A DNA stretch of 8,748 nt from Alphaproteobacteria bacterium (lineage in GTDB: Bacteria > Pseudomonadota > Alphaproteobacteria > UBA2136 > UBA6156), in contig JAIXZU010000151.1 of the NCBI GenBank assembly GCA_027489415.1, positions 1-8,748 on the forward strand. Reading direction: 5' to 3'. Positions within the stretch are counted from its first letter, which is position 1. Each line of letters opens with the position of its first letter. Shown in pieces: positions 1 to 5,673 of the stretch. The notes under the pieces were generated by a model. It saw only the letters and a list, made by a program, of their open reading frames with translations. It searched no databases and was not told the origin of the DNA. Position numbers and translations under genes: made by a program.

Positions 1-163
1 AAAAGAATCCTACCGAGGGACTTGCCCCGCTAGCATCAACCATTACAAAAGTAATCAGGGACACAAGCAATGGTATAAGAAATTGAAATACAGCGTGGTT
101 AACGTTTTTAACCCTCAGATAAATAAAGGGTGCGAATAGCCTGACAATATCATGCTTAAGCAT
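1..163 (-). CDS. N-terminal part of an unrecognised membrane protein (runs off the window)
   Basis: An open frame starts at ATG 163-161 and stays open to the window edge (54 codons, no stop). The start is well supported: AAGGAG at 175-170 lies 6 nt upstream. The start codon sits inside the end of the preceding gene, with 8 nt shared (ATGCTTAA), so translational coupling is likely. The peptide begins MLKHDIVRLF and has one clear hydrophobic segment at about residues 25-42 (VFQFLIPLLVSLITFVMV), preceded by a basic, partly amphipathic stretch. I infer an inner-membrane protein with a cytoplasmic N-terminus. The rest lies outside the window, so the family cannot be determined. Base composition is AT-rich like the gene before it and unlike the chromosome to the right. 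Confidence 0.75.
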   Translation of the reverse strand, partial: MLKHDIVRLFAPFIYLRVKNVNHAVFQFLIPLLVSLITFVMVDASGASPSVGFF

Positions 164-1127
164 TTGCTACTCCTTCTTGTTCATCTTCATCAGCTTCCAA
201 GAGCCCAATCATTTTATACACAAGGTCATCTCTAATTTGAGCTGGTGCTTGCTGAAGCGGATTTGCGAAGTCATCTACTTTTTCCAGTTGGAAAAAGCCT
301 TGCTCTAGGAAGTTATCCTCTTCAGTCAAATCAATAAATGCCGAACGTGTCCCTTTGTCAGTATGAATTCTAATAACAGATTCTTTAGAGCCTAATTCTT
401 TGAATTTGTTTATTTGACGCTGAAGAAGCCCAGTAGCTCTGTCACTAGTTACACCACGAGCCACCTTAAGTGTTATCTCGGCGGATTCATCTTCAATACA
501 GGGCTCCTCATCTGTCCCATCCTGTCGCAGCCCTGTGGTTACAAAAGAAATGTTTTCAAGCACACCACCATTTTCTAGTGCCTCCCGAATAGTAAGTGAC
601 GGTTTTCCGTCAAGCTCAAGTAGGGCGCGAAACCTCTTTTCTTCGTGGTTAACATTTTGGAAAGTGCCCATATGACCTTCCTTAATCTCGCTAGTAAGAA
701 ATAGTTTTACATAATGGCGGCTGATGCCGGGCACATGCTCCAAAAGCATCTTGTGCTTGGGTAAGCCTTCTTCCTGAGGAGCAAGTTTAATCAATAGGTG
801 GGCCGAATACGCATTACCCTCATTGGCAGCTACATCAACGGTACGAATATTGCCATTATCAAAGTTTTCTACTTGGGGGATGGTAAAATCTTTATCAGCC
901 GTGCTTAACAGAACGACAGCATACTTGTTTTGATTAAAGAACTTAATTTGACGAATACGAAATATAACAGAGCCATTATTATAAGGCTTGAGTGCTTGAC
1001 CAGCATCGAAGCGGGTTTGGAGTATCGTCAGCACATCTGCCATATTCATAATGGGTGCATCGCTGGGACTTGGCCGCAAACAGCCAACTAGGCGAAATAT
1101 AAATCGGTGGGTTTGTTTAAGACTCAA
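156..1127 (-). CDS. Unrecognised 323-aa soluble protein, first gene of a two-gene AT-rich cassette
   Basis: The start is TTG at 1127-1125, chosen because AAGGAG lies 8 nt upstream at 1141-1136. The ATG codons at residues 27 and 29 have no comparable ribosome binding site. The protein has no signal peptide or membrane segment. It looks rich in beta strands in its first half and more helical toward the end. Acidic patches lie near residues 205-217 (DEEPCIEDESAE) and at the C-terminus (EADEDEQEG). I see no catalytic motif and do not recognise the family. Codon choice and composition differ sharply from the core genes to the right (sampled lines about 28-47% GC against about 68% in one dnaA line), which indicates transfer. 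It lies directly after the 3' end of tRNA-Arg and overlaps the next gene, a membrane protein. A soluble sensor paired with a membrane partner is possible but is inference only. Confidence 0.85.
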   Translation of the reverse strand: MSLKQTHRFIFRLVGCLRPSPSDAPIMNMADVLTILQTRFDAGQALKPYNNGSVIFRIRQIKFFNQNKYAVVLLSTADKDFTIPQVENFDNGNIRTVDVAANEGNAYSAHLLIKLAPQEEGLPKHKMLLEHVPGISRHYVKLFLTSEIKEGHMGTFQNVNHEEKRFRALLELDGKPSLTIREALENGGVLENISFVTTGLRQDGTDEEPCIEDESAEITLKVARGVTSDRATGLLQRQINKFKELGSKESVIRIHTDKGTRSAFIDLTEEDNFLEQGFFQLEKVDDFANPLQQAPAQIRDDLVYKMIGLLEADEDEQEGVANA

Positions 1128-1158
1128 GTCTGGTTCTCCTTAAAGATTGGCGTAGAGA

Positions 1159-1187
1159 ACTATGAACTCATTAATTGAATTTGTAAA
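1159..1187 (-). promoter_or_regulatory. Candidate promoter of the two-gene cassette
   Basis: On the minus strand, TTTACA (1187-1182) and CATAGT (1164-1159) are 17 nt apart. These match the sigma-70 hexamers at five and four positions. Transcription would begin near 1152, about 25 nt before the TTG start. The -35 lies 3 nt beyond the tRNA CCA end, so tRNA read-through is an alternative source of transcripts. Confidence 0.4.
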
Positions 1188-1189
1188 TT

Positions 1190-1266
1190 TGGCGCACCCG
1201 ACGCGATTCGAACGCATGACCTTTGCCTTCGGAGGGCAACGCTCTATCCAGCTGAGCTACGGGTGC
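1190..1266 (-). tRNA. tRNA-Arg (anticodon CCG)
   Basis: The gene is 77 nt with a perfect 7-bp acceptor stem (GCACCCG/CGGGTGC), discriminator G and encoded CCA (positions 1192-1190). The D arm is GCTC/GAGC. The anticodon stem is TTGCC/GGCAA with loop CTCCGAA, giving anticodon CCG for codon CGG. The T arm is ATGCG/CGCGT around TTCGAAT. It is a complete, canonical tRNA, and its 3' end borders the AT-rich island. Confidence 0.96.
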
Positions 1267-1289
1267 ACTTGGTTTTGTGCTGCGACCTT

Positions 1290-1316
1290 ACTATAACCTT
1301 ATTAGAACAGTAGCAA
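1290..1316 (-). promoter_or_regulatory. Candidate promoter of tRNA-Arg
   Basis: On the minus strand, TATAGT (1295-1290) is a good -10, about 24 nt before the mature tRNA 5' end. TTGCTA (1316-1311) is a possible -35, but the spacer is only 15 nt. A 9-bp inverted repeat (1302-1310 with 1329-1337) surrounds the -35. Confidence 0.4.
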
Positions 1317-1337
1317 GGCCACCAATTTCTGTTCTAA
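1302..1337. repeat. 9-bp perfect inverted repeat between the two tRNA-Arg copies
   Basis: TTAGAACAG (1302-1310) and CTGTTCTAA (1329-1337) are perfect inverted copies separated by 18 nt. The left arm lies in the spacer of the candidate tRNA promoter. It could be an operator-like dyad or a hairpin in a transcript from the upstream tRNA remnant. A short CCCC-TT-GGGG dyad follows at 1338-1347. Confidence 0.5.
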
Positions 1338-1363
1338 CCCCTTGGGGCGATGTGTTTCTGTCT

Positions 1364-1418
1364 GCACCCGGTACTATCCTTCGGAGGGAAGTACTCTATC
1401 CAGCTGAGCTACGGGTGC
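1364..1418 (-). pseudogene. T-arm-less copy of tRNA-Arg(CCG)
   Basis: Read on the minus strand, the first 25 nt (acceptor strand, D arm) are identical to the intact tRNA-Arg, and so is the core CCTCCGAAGG of the anticodon arm. The variable region and the whole T arm are missing: the anticodon arm joins directly to a perfect CGGGTGC 3' acceptor strand, followed by AGA instead of GCCA. The remaining middle folds into an 8-bp stem (GTACTTCC/GGATAGTAC, one bulged T) that still displays the CTCCGAA loop. It cannot be a canonical tRNA. It is most simply a decayed duplicate, with a folded tRNA-like RNA as an alternative. Confidence 0.8.
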
Positions 1419-1428
1419 TCCGCCCGCA

Positions 1429-1457
1429 CTGATAAGGGTTTTTAAGCTAACTCGCAA
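1429..1457 (-). promoter_or_regulatory. Candidate promoter upstream of the tRNA remnant
   Basis: On the minus strand, TTGCGA (1457-1452) and TATCAG (1434-1429) are separated by exactly 17 nt, about 11 nt before the remnant's 5' end. An 8-bp inverted repeat (AGGGTTTT 1435-1442, AAAACCCT 1470-1477) brackets the -35. If active, this promoter would transcribe the remnant and possibly the intact tRNA behind it. Confidence 0.4.
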
Positions 1458-1489
1458 GCCCAAAGCCTCAAAACCCTCCTGAAGGATGT

Positions 1490-1513
1490 TGACATTTGTA
1501 TACGATCATGTCA
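1490..1513. promoter_or_regulatory. Operator-like dyad upstream of the exported-protein gene
   Basis: TGACAT (1490-1495) and ATGTCA (1508-1513) form a perfect inverted repeat around a 12-nt centre that contains the palindrome GTATAC. The left arm overlaps TTGACA (1489-1494), a consensus -35. However, no acceptable -10 lies 16-18 nt downstream, so I call this a possible regulator site rather than a promoter. Confidence 0.35.
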
Positions 1514-1556
1514 CAGCAGGGTACCTAATCACCGCTTACCGTTTCAGGAGGCCCCC

Positions 1557-2069
1557 ATGCGTAAGCTGTTTCAAATCCTCATCGCCCTGCTTCTCATCAT
1601 GCCCGCCAGTCTGGCCCATGCCAACTTCGAAGGTTCAAACAATGCCTATCCCTCGAACGGGAAACGCATCACATCGTTTCCAACGGGCAAGTACCGCCTG
1701 CAGGCCGGTGAAGACTACCGTGACGTCTACATCACGCAGATTTCCGGCGGGAAATACCGCATCGAAGGCCCGGAAAACCGGATTCGCATCGCCGAAATCT
1801 TCACTAACTCCAGCAAAAGCTTTGTGTTGAAGATCAAGGAGGGCAGCAAGTACGGCTACTTCATTGCCGTCAAGGAAGGTCGTGGCCTCGCCGTGCTGGA
1901 CACCTCCTACGCCGCACACCTGATGCTCAATCCGAACCGGAAAATCCCTGAAGCACTGGAAAAACTGCCCTACAGCAGTGCCAGACAGAACAAGGATTTT
2001 CTGAAAAAACTCTTCGAACAGGGGGACCAAGGCTGGTTCCGCGTCATGTTCACCATTAAGCCGCAATAA
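1557..2069 (+). CDS. Small exported protein of unknown function
   Basis: This gene encodes 170 aa. The start is fixed by a perfect AGGAGG at 1546-1551, 5 nt before ATG. The N-terminus is a typical Sec signal peptide: basic MRK, a hydrophobic core at residues 4-19, then A20-H21-A22 as a signal peptidase I site. The mature protein would be about 148 aa and periplasmic or secreted. It has no cysteines or further membrane segments, and it contains repeated Gly-Lys-Tyr turns (GKYRL near 44, GKYRI near 65) suggestive of a beta-rich fold. The second half is lysine-rich and ends MFTIKPQ. I do not recognise a family. It forms its own transcription unit, with a strong terminator 10 nt after the stop codon. 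Confidence 0.88.
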   Translation: MRKLFQILIALLLIMPASLAHANFEGSNNAYPSNGKRITSFPTGKYRLQAGEDYRDVYITQISGGKYRIEGPENRIRIAEIFTNSSKSFVLKIKEGSKYGYFIAVKEGRGLAVLDTSYAAHLMLNPNRKIPEALEKLPYSSARQNKDFLKKLFEQGDQGWFRVMFTIKPQ

Positions 2070-2079
2070 AGCGGCTATC

Positions 2080-2113
2080 AAAGCCCCCTGCACACTCAGT
2101 GCAGGGGGCTTTT
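2080..2113 (+). terminator. Rho-independent terminator of the exported-protein gene
   Basis: AAAGCCCCCTGCAC (2080-2093) pairs with GTGCAGGGGGCTTTT (2099-2113) around loop ACTCA, giving a 14-bp GC-rich stem that ends in a T run. The flanking A and T runs also let it work on the minus strand. Confidence 0.93.
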
Positions 2114-2126
2114 ACCGTGAATAAGG

Positions 2127-2142
2127 TGACCGTACGAGGTCA
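2127..2142. promoter_or_regulatory. Operator-like dyad upstream of the CHCC zinc-finger gene
   Basis: TGACC (2127-2131) and GGTCA (2138-2142) are perfect inverted copies 6 nt apart, about 58 nt before the next start codon. A further hairpin (AGCTAC 2156-2161, GTAGCT 2173-2178) lies between the two. The function is unknown. Confidence 0.25.
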
Positions 2143-2199
2143 AGTCATGAAATGCAGCTACCTCTTGCTATTGTAGCTTCTCCAAGCTAAAAATCATGC

Positions 2200-2430
2200 A
2201 TGTCAGAAGCCATCACACCCAGCCTGAAACCTTCCACCTTCAAGGGGGAAGTCACCCGCACCGGCCACCTTCGTGTCGTCTGCTCCGGTCCGCAGTTCAG
2301 TAAGCACCCGCAGGTCTATCTCACGATGGTGGACGACGCCTCAGGCCACCCTTCCCACGTGGTGTGCCCCTACTGCTCCCATACGTTCCACTTTGATGCC
2401 GCTCTCGCCAAACCCGGCCATCATCACTAA
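2200..2430 (+). CDS. CHCC-type zinc-finger protein (NDUFS6-like)
   Basis: This 76-aa protein carries the short zf-CHCC signature: C28, H36 within KHPQVYL, and C56-P-Y-C59, arranged as Cys-His-Cys-Cys for one zinc ion. The pattern matches the bacterial relatives of mitochondrial complex I accessory subunit NDUFS6, widespread in Alphaproteobacteria, and the length is normal. A role in complex I assembly or iron-sulfur handling is inferred from the mitochondrial relative. No good ribosome binding site precedes ATG 2200. The ATG at 2196 is out of frame. The C-terminus is His-rich (GHHH). Its stop codon lies 6 nt from the stop of the convergent thioredoxin-fold gene, with no terminator visible between them. 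Confidence 0.9.
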   Translation: MSEAITPSLKPSTFKGEVTRTGHLRVVCSGPQFSKHPQVYLTMVDDASGHPSHVVCPYCSHTFHFDAALAKPGHHH

Positions 2431-2436
2431 GCAGCT

Positions 2437-3282
2437 TTAACGGCGCATCAGCCAAAGGTCATCACGTTCCAGCAGCTGGCGCCCGTTCAGTAACTTTTTC
2501 ACATAGGCAGGAAGCTGCTCTGGGGTCAGAACAGTGCCGTCCAGCACATAGTTCTCCACCACAATCACCGGCGGTGGGGGCAGGCGTGCCTCGCGGGCAG
2601 TTTGAATATCATCTTCCAGTGCCATCATCAGGTTAGCACCATCATTCACAAGGGCGCTCCGTTGTTCAGTGAGGGGTATGCCCGCTTGGTCAAGCATCTC
2701 CAGCATCGTGCCGTCATCAAGGTCTTTGCTTCCAGCACCCTGCAGGCTGCGCCAGAAGGCCGGCACGGTGCCGCTGCGCCGCGCCAGCTCCACCAGAATC
2801 CCCGGTGTCATCCGTTGTGTGTCAGCTGGCCAGAACTTATAAACCTGGCGCACACCTTCAATCGGCAATCCCGCAGTTAACGCGCGCACACGCTCGCGGC
2901 ACGCCCCGCAACTGGGGTCGGTATAGATGGTCACAGTCACCCGTGCCATCGCATCACCAAACTGAAGGTTCTGGGGCAGGGGCGCGGCATTCACACGCTG
3001 TGGCTCGCGCAGGCTGCCACGCCCATTGCTGGGAATCTCGGGGCCGCGGAACAACTCGAGCAGCGGGTTACTGGCAACCTGCGCAGGGGCTCCCGGCAAA
3101 CGGGCCTCCCACCACCAGAAACCAAGCTGAGCTGCCCCCAGCAGAATAAATGCCGCCGCAAGCGCGGGAAGTAAGGGGAAAGCCGTCGGCGCGGGCCGCC
3201 GTGCCTGCCTCCCCGCAACCAAACGAACCGAAGCCGGCTGGGGTATCCGGCCTCGGTTGGGCATCATCGAGGGCTGCGCCAT
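2437..3282 (-). CDS. Membrane-anchored thioredoxin-fold (DsbA-like) thiol oxidoreductase
   Basis: The protein is 281 aa with a basic, proline-rich cytoplasmic N-terminus (about 1-33) and a single transmembrane helix at about 34-58, ending in FWWWEA. A Pro/Ala-rich linker leads to a periplasmic thioredoxin-fold domain from about 105. The redox motif is C125-G-A-C128 in a typical strand-turn-helix setting (VTIYTDPSCGACRERV). The expected cis-proline loop is represented by LPPPPVIVV at 234-242, replacing the common GTP, followed by the ENYVLDG hairpin. Small-residue CGAC differs from DsbA's CPHC and may lower oxidising power, but this is inference. The gene starts 15 nt after the DsbA-family gene and is probably cotranscribed. 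Its ribosome binding site is weak (TTAGG next to the ATG). It likely acts on exported cysteines or on its neighbours. Confidence 0.85.
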   Translation of the reverse strand: MAQPSMMPNRGRIPQPASVRLVAGRQARRPAPTAFPLLPALAAAFILLGAAQLGFWWWEARLPGAPAQVASNPLLELFRGPEIPSNGRGSLREPQRVNAAPLPQNLQFGDAMARVTVTIYTDPSCGACRERVRALTAGLPIEGVRQVYKFWPADTQRMTPGILVELARRSGTVPAFWRSLQGAGSKDLDDGTMLEMLDQAGIPLTEQRSALVNDGANLMMALEDDIQTAREARLPPPPVIVVENYVLDGTVLTPEQLPAYVKKLLNGRQLLERDDLWLMRR

Positions 3283-3297
3283 ACCTAAGGTCTTGGC

Positions 3298-4038
3298 TTA
3301 TTTACCAGCTTTGCTCAGTTCGGCTTCAATCAGCTTGGAAAATTCACTCGCAGGTACGGCACCACTCAGCGGTTGGCCGTTAACCATGAAGTGCGGGGTC
3401 CCGCGGGCACCAACAGCTTCGGCGTCGGCAAGGTCTCTATCCACTTGGGCTTTCACTTCGTCGCTCGCACGGTCTTTATTAAACTTCGCCATATCCAGCT
3501 TCAGGTTTTGCGCAATCGCCACATAGGTTTTGTCACCCAGCTGGGCCTGTTGGGCCCACAGCTGTTCGGTGTATTCCCAGAACTTACCTTGCTTGTGCGC
3601 GGCCAGGCTGGCGTAGGCGGCAGGGCGTGCCTCGGGGTGGAAGTCCAGCGGCAGGTTCTTGTAAACCCAACGGACTTTATCCCCATACTTGTCACGAAGC
3701 TCATTCAATCCACCCTGCACACGGTCACAGAACGGGCACTGGAAGTCACTGAACTCCACAATCGTCACCGGCGCATCAATCGGCCCTTTGCTGGGCACGT
3801 CGCCATTGATCATCTTGGAGAGCTTTTCGGCTTTCTCACGGTTGGCCGCGTTCTGGATGCTCTCCATCAGCATTTGCCCGTTGCCAGCAATATAGTCGCG
3901 CACCACAGCTTCAATCTCAGCCTTGCTGGCGCTGCCCACTGCCGCATTGGCGGTGTCCATACTGCTCATGTTCATGGCTATGGCTCCCACGGCAAATCCT
4001 GCCACCGCACCAATACCTAAAAATCCATAGGGTTTCAT
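3298..4038 (-). CDS. DsbA-family periplasmic thiol-disulfide oxidoreductase (Thioredoxin_4 type)
   Basis: I chose ATG 4038 (246 aa) because GAGG at 4050-4047 lies 8 nt upstream. An ATG two codons earlier (4044) would have only 2 nt spacing. Residues 3-22 are a glycine/alanine-rich hydrophobic segment, either a signal anchor or a signal peptide with possible cleavage after TANA near 32. A helical stretch (about 38-78) precedes the thioredoxin fold, as in BdbD/ScsC-like proteins. The active site is C101-P-F-C104 in FSDFQCPFCDRV. The cis-Pro loop is GARGTPHFMVNG with Pro215. The inserted helical domain includes FHPEARPAA. The protein should oxidise or isomerise cysteines of exported proteins. 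It sits between a CxxC lipoprotein gene and a second thioredoxin-fold gene on the same strand. No DsbB-like partner is present in the window. Confidence 0.92.
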   Translation of the reverse strand: MKPYGFLGIGAVAGFAVGAIAMNMSSMDTANAAVGSASKAEIEAVVRDYIAGNGQMLMESIQNAANREKAEKLSKMINGDVPSKGPIDAPVTIVEFSDFQCPFCDRVQGGLNELRDKYGDKVRWVYKNLPLDFHPEARPAAYASLAAHKQGKFWEYTEQLWAQQAQLGDKTYVAIAQNLKLDMAKFNKDRASDEVKAQVDRDLADAEAVGARGTPHFMVNGQPLSGAVPASEFSKLIEAELSKAGK

Positions 4039-4088
4039 GTTCATTACCTCTTTATTGTTGGATGAAATGCGAAATACTGAAAAACAGC

Positions 4089-4334
4089 CTACCAGCGCTC
4101 AATCTGGGGAACTGACGCCGACACCGTGTCCACGAATTCATTATGAATCGCAGGGGGAAGCGTCCGTCCTTTCAGGTCTTCAGGGCTGAGGGGTTTGATA
4201 TGCTGCTTCGGCTGTCCGGGGAAGGGCTCGCGGCTCCATTCATCCTCGTAACAGATAACACAAGGGCGGTCCTTGCTGCACGCAGTCAACAGAACGGGTG
4301 TAAGGGCCAGCATCAGGGTCAGGGCATATTTCAT
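4089..4334 (-). CDS. Small lipoprotein with a CxxC motif, first gene of the thiol-redox unit
   Basis: This 81-aa protein has a clear lipoprotein signal: basic MK, hydrophobic core, then L16-T17-A18-C19 as lipobox. Serine at +2 favours outer-membrane sorting under the E. coli rule. The mature chain is about 63 aa with C25-V-I-C28 close to the lipid anchor, and the remainder is proline-rich and polar. No CxxCH heme motif is present. AGGA lies 7 nt before the ATG. The DsbA-family gene follows after 50 nt on the same strand. I do not recognise the family. The cysteine pair next to two thiol oxidoreductases suggests a substrate, redox partner or metal carrier, but this is inference. A divergent plus-strand gene starts 68 nt away. 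Confidence 0.78.
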   Translation of the reverse strand: MKYALTLMLALTPVLLTACSKDRPCVICYEDEWSREPFPGQPKQHIKPLSPEDLKGRTLPPAIHNEFVDTVSASVPQIERW

Positions 4335-4402
4335 ACCGGCATCCTAGCGCGTGCCTGCACGGTTGCGCAAGTCTAACCGGTGAGCTTGCTGGGCGGAATA
4401 AC

Positions 4403-5641
4403 TTGCCGCCTCTTGGCAAACTCGGGTATCAACGGTGCATGCTGCAAATTCACCATGCCGAGACCGATGCCTCCCACCCGTCCAAATCCTATGCGGACGC
4501 CTGCTGGACGGCGGACCCCGCCCTCTCGCCGGACTGGTGGCGCGAGTCCCTCGGCTACACCGTCGGTAAAATGGCGCTGGACTGGCGCACCCACCTCCAT
4601 TCCCAAAGCCTGCTTACGTCCGGCTGTAATCTGGTTCTGGTCTCACCTGCCACCATCCAGGCGGCACAGGCTCAAGTGGCCGCAACCACTCATCCGGATG
4701 CCTTCATGCTCATCCTCTGCACCGCATCGCTGGAAGACCTCCCATCACCTTTACCACCCTTCATAGTCTGGCACCCCGGCGTTACCACCCCTGAATCCCG
4801 CCAGCAGGGGTTGGTCATACTGGAATCCTTGGCTCAACGGAATCACATCGAAGCCTACGGCGTGTCACTGCAGGGCGTATCCGCTCTGCCGCTCCATCAA
4901 TGGCTGGATGAGGCCGCTCAGGCCGCCCATACCGTCTGGTCACGCCGTAAACGCCCAGCCCTTCGGCTCATCCACGGCAACATGGACCTTCTCGACCTCT
5001 CCCTTCTCACCACCCTCTCCACCCAGCATAAAGGTACTCCCGTATCCGCTTTAGAACTCGCCGCACGCCTATCTCTCGCCGTAGTTGTCACGTCAAATGC
5101 CCAACCGGGCATGGAATCACCGCCGGAAGCCGCTCTGGCCGCCCTCACACATCTGGCGGTGCAGGAACACACCCTCAATCAGAAACTCGGCGGCTGGCCG
5201 GTTCGGTCTGGCCAACCCTTATTCAGCGTCCTCGCCGCCCTCAGTGCAGGCGGCAGCCCGTGGCCCACGGTACAGGTCTGGGAATCTTGGCTGGGTCACC
5301 TCTGGCCATCACTGCGGGACTACTGGCAAACAGCAGGTTTTGCAGAAGCCAGCACGGAAACCGATGCCTACCTCCAAGCCTTTACCGCACTCCTGCCCCA
5401 CGGTCCGGCTCTGTCCGCCGCGGCAGCTGCGGCGGTTGCCACTAAGGTACTGGAAGAATTACGTCCACGCTTTCCAGCTGTATGGCAGGCCGAAACGCCA
5501 GCCACTCTGGCCGCCGCCCTCATTAGCAGTATTCCGGCTGTCACCGCCCTGGCATGTGAGGCCGGGCCGGACATCGCCCAACTCGCCCACCGCCCGAATA
5601 TGCCGGATGTCGGGGCCATTCTCCTTGAAAAAGCGGCATAA
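4403..5641 (+). CDS. Protein of unknown function with possible degenerate aldo/keto reductase-like fold
   Basis: The open frame is 412 codons long and ends in tandem TAA TAA. The start is uncertain: TTG 4403 has GGCGGA 5 nt upstream, while ATG 4439 (residue 13) lacks a ribosome binding site. The only family hint is around residues 120-165: FIVWHPG, then a helix, then HIEAYGVSLQG, which resembles the Gly-Lys-Ile-Arg-x-x-Gly-Val-Ser segment of aldo/keto reductases. The catalytic Asp-Tyr-Lys-His set is not evident, and the C-terminal half (LSAAAAAAVATKVLEELRP and similar) is helical and alanine-rich. It may be a catalytically inactive relative or unrelated. Soluble, with no signal peptide. GC-rich codon use matches the core genes. 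It lies between the thiol-redox unit (divergent, 68-nt gap) and rpsT. Confidence 0.75.
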   Translation: MPPLGKLGYQRCMLQIHHAETDASHPSKSYADACWTADPALSPDWWRESLGYTVGKMALDWRTHLHSQSLLTSGCNLVLVSPATIQAAQAQVAATTHPDAFMLILCTASLEDLPSPLPPFIVWHPGVTTPESRQQGLVILESLAQRNHIEAYGVSLQGVSALPLHQWLDEAAQAAHTVWSRRKRPALRLIHGNMDLLDLSLLTTLSTQHKGTPVSALELAARLSLAVVVTSNAQPGMESPPEAALAALTHLAVQEHTLNQKLGGWPVRSGQPLFSVLAALSAGGSPWPTVQVWESWLGHLWPSLRDYWQTAGFAEASTETDAYLQAFTALLPHGPALSAAAAAAVATKVLEELRPRFPAVWQAETPATLAAALISSIPAVTALACEAGPDIAQLAHRPNMPDVGAILLEKAA

Positions 5642-5673
5642 TAACCTCTTCATCACATTCCCGCATTTTCCCC

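Larger units (their letters stand above)
1..1189. mobile_element. Probable edge of a genomic island integrated at the tRNA-Arg 3' end
   Basis: Composition drops abruptly at the 3' end of the tRNA gene. Everything left of position 1190 is AT-rich and carries only unrecognised genes, whereas genes to the right are GC-rich and of chromosomal type. The tRNA 3' end, including an encoded CCA, is the classic attachment site of tyrosine-recombinase islands and prophages, which leave the tRNA intact. No integrase and no second attachment repeat are visible because the element runs out of the window. This is inferred from context only. Confidence 0.4.

Noticed and set aside
1..1127. Identification of the two-gene cassette as a Kiwa defence system
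   Set aside because: A similar size pair exists (KwaA membrane, KwaB soluble), but the gene order here is reversed and I see no recognisable KwaB (DUF4868) motif.
1364..1418. A second functional tRNA-Arg
   Set aside because: The variable region, T arm and CCA are absent, so it cannot be a canonical tRNA.
1486..1830. A 114-codon plus-strand frame overlapping the exported-protein gene
   Set aside because: It has no ribosome binding site and shadow-like composition, while the overlapping gene has AGGAGG and a clear signal peptide.
2431..2436. A terminator between the convergent zinc-finger and thioredoxin-fold genes
   Set aside because: Only 6 nt separate the stop codons, and no hairpin with a T tract is visible around them.
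4380..4766. A 128-codon plus-strand frame overlapping the 412-aa gene
   Set aside because: Pro/Arg/Ser-rich, typical of a shifted frame in GC-rich DNA. The longer frame has better amino-acid composition and a family hint.
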